Positions 6,566 through 7,650 of a DNA stretch of 7,650 bases are shown piece after piece (position 1 is the first letter of the stretch; the number at the start of each line of letters is the position of its first letter). Under the pieces are notes generated by a model. That model saw only the letters and a program-made list of their open reading frames with translations. It was not told where the DNA came from and ran no database searches. The stretch comes from Thiomicrorhabdus sp. (lineage in GTDB: Bacteria; Pseudomonadota; Gammaproteobacteria; Thiomicrospirales; Thiomicrospiraceae), in the NCBI GenBank assembly GCA_021648185.1, contig JAKITH010000049.1, positions 1 to 7,650 on the forward strand, read 5' to 3'. A program made the position numbers and the translations under genes.

Positions 6566-7650
6566 ATGGCAACTGTAGTGGTAATTGGTGCAAGCACGGG
6601 TGGTTTACCCATGTCTTACGACCTTCGTAAGCATTTGGATAAGGGGCACACCATTAAGGTAGTGAGCGCCGTTGAAAACTTTAACTTTATCCCCTCTAAC
6701 CCTTGGGTGGCGGTAGGGTGGCGCAAACCGGAAGACATCTCTTTTAAATTAGAACCCTACTTAACTCGAAAAGGCATTGAGTTTTATCACCAAACCTGTA
6801 CCGCCATTGACCCGATTGAAAATAAAATAACATTGGGCGATGGCTCAGAAATGCCTTATGACTATTTAGTATTGGCAACGGGTCCTACGCTGGCATTTCA
6901 TGAGGTAGAGGGCTTAGGGCCTAAAAGCCAAGGCGGGTTTACCACATCCATTTGCACCACACCCCATGCCGCAGAAGCCTACGAACAGTGGGAAGCATTT
7001 TGCGAAAACCCAGGCCCTATTGTTGTGGGTGCGGTACAGGGTGCATCTTGCTTTGGCCCTGCCTATGAATTTGCGATGATTATGGAGACCGACTTACGTA
7101 AACGTAAAATCCGCAATCAAGTGCCGATCACGTTTGTCACCGCCGAACCTTACATTGGACACCTTGGATTAGGAGGTGTAGGGGATTCGCAAGGCCTAAT
7201 GGAATCGGAAATGCGACAACGCCATATAAAGTGGATTTGTAACGCCAAAGTGACCAAAATCACCGACGGTTTAATGTTTGTCGATGAACATAATCAACAG
7301 GGCGAAGTGATTCAACAGCACGAACTGCCGTTTAATTACTCGATGATGCTGCCCGCGTTTAAAGGCTCTAAATTTTTACAAGAGATGGTGGATGCCGATC
7401 CTGAAAAAATGGGGGGCGTGTTGGTGAATCCCAGAGGGTTTGTGAAAGTCGATCAATTTAGTCGCAACCCAACTTATCATAATATCTATGCCTTGGGCGT
7501 AGGCATTGCCATTGCACCCGTAGACACCGATTGCCCCGTACCGTGTGGTACGCCTAAAACAGGGTTGATGATTGAATCGATGGTCAGTGCCATCAGTCAA
7601 AATGTTCAAAATAACCTAAGTGGCAAAGAGGCCAGTGCCGAACCCACATG
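6566..7650 (+). CDS. sqr: Sulfide:quinone oxidoreductase, A. ferrooxidans-like (3' end outside window)
   Basis: This flavoprotein of the two-dinucleotide-binding-domain family oxidises sulfide to sulfur or polysulfide and passes electrons to membrane quinone. The 361 codons present contain the FAD-binding VIGASTGG (6-13), FIPSNPWVAVGW (41-52), LVLATGP (101-107), the segment GASCFGPAYEFAM (159-171), FVTAEPYIGHLG (190-201) and the second FAD-contact region with YALGVGIAIAPV and PKTGLMIESMV (308-340). Cys130 (TSIC) and Cys162 (GASC) sit where the A. ferrooxidans enzyme has catalytic Cys128 and Cys160. The third catalytic cysteine, about residue 356 in that enzyme, should lie just beyond the window. 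The last bases, TG, fit the start of the Trp codon that precedes it in relatives. The usual length is about 430 residues. The gene diverges from mfd and has its own candidate promoter. Family call is firm; the exact SQR type is not assigned. Confidence 0.92.
   Translation, partial: MATVVVIGASTGGLPMSYDLRKHLDKGHTIKVVSAVENFNFIPSNPWVAVGWRKPEDISFKLEPYLTRKGIEFYHQTCTAIDPIENKITLGDGSEMPYDYLVLATGPTLAFHEVEGLGPKSQGGFTTSICTTPHAAEAYEQWEAFCENPGPIVVGAVQGASCFGPAYEFAMIMETDLRKRKIRNQVPITFVTAEPYIGHLGLGGVGDSQGLMESEMRQRHIKWICNAKVTKITDGLMFVDEHNQQGEVIQQHELPFNYSMMLPAFKGSKFLQEMVDADPEKMGGVLVNPRGFVKVDQFSRNPTYHNIYALGVGIAIAPVDTDCPVPCGTPKTGLMIESMVSAISQNVQNNLSGKEASAEPT

Noticed and set aside
7376..7609. Minus-strand open frame of 77 codons opposite sqr
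   Set aside because: Antisense of the conserved sqr C-terminal FAD region, with no ribosome site or family features.

Overview
The window reads as ordinary bacterial chromosome from a gammaproteobacterial sulfur oxidiser. Mfd is close to the E. coli type along its full length, a CsiV-family gene sits directly behind mfd as in pseudomonads and relatives, and the right edge carries a sulfide:quinone oxidoreductase very like that of Acidithiobacillus ferrooxidans. The moderately AT-rich DNA and the large poly-HAMP chemoreceptor would fit the Thiomicrospira / Hydrogenovibrio / Thiomicrorhabdus group. That placement is inference from protein character, not a database match.

Layout from left to right: (1) a plus-strand methyl-accepting chemotaxis protein with the C-terminal part of a NIT domain, one membrane segment, five consecutive HAMP-like units and a complete signalling hairpin. 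Its N-terminus is abnormal: the first membrane segment and the first half of the NIT domain are absent in frame, and there are signs of a frame shift near bases 84-115. (2) A strong hairpin with an A-tract on one side and a T-tract on the other, which can end transcription from both directions between two convergent genes. (3) A minus-strand two-gene operon, mfd followed 5 nt later by csiV. (4) A 213-nt divergent intergenic region. (5) A plus-strand sulfide:quinone oxidoreductase that runs off the right edge just before the expected third catalytic cysteine.

The genes belong to unrelated tasks: chemosensing, cell-wall synthesis support, transcription-coupled DNA repair and sulfide oxidation. 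Only mfd and csiV look co-transcribed. I found no mobile element, CRISPR array, RNA gene or clearly new system. The most unusual signal is a pair of nine-base G:C homopolymers, one near the 5' end of each operon gene (codons 22-25 of mfd, codons 9-12 of csiV). In both genes loss of a single base creates a TAA stop almost at once, so they are candidate slippage switches.
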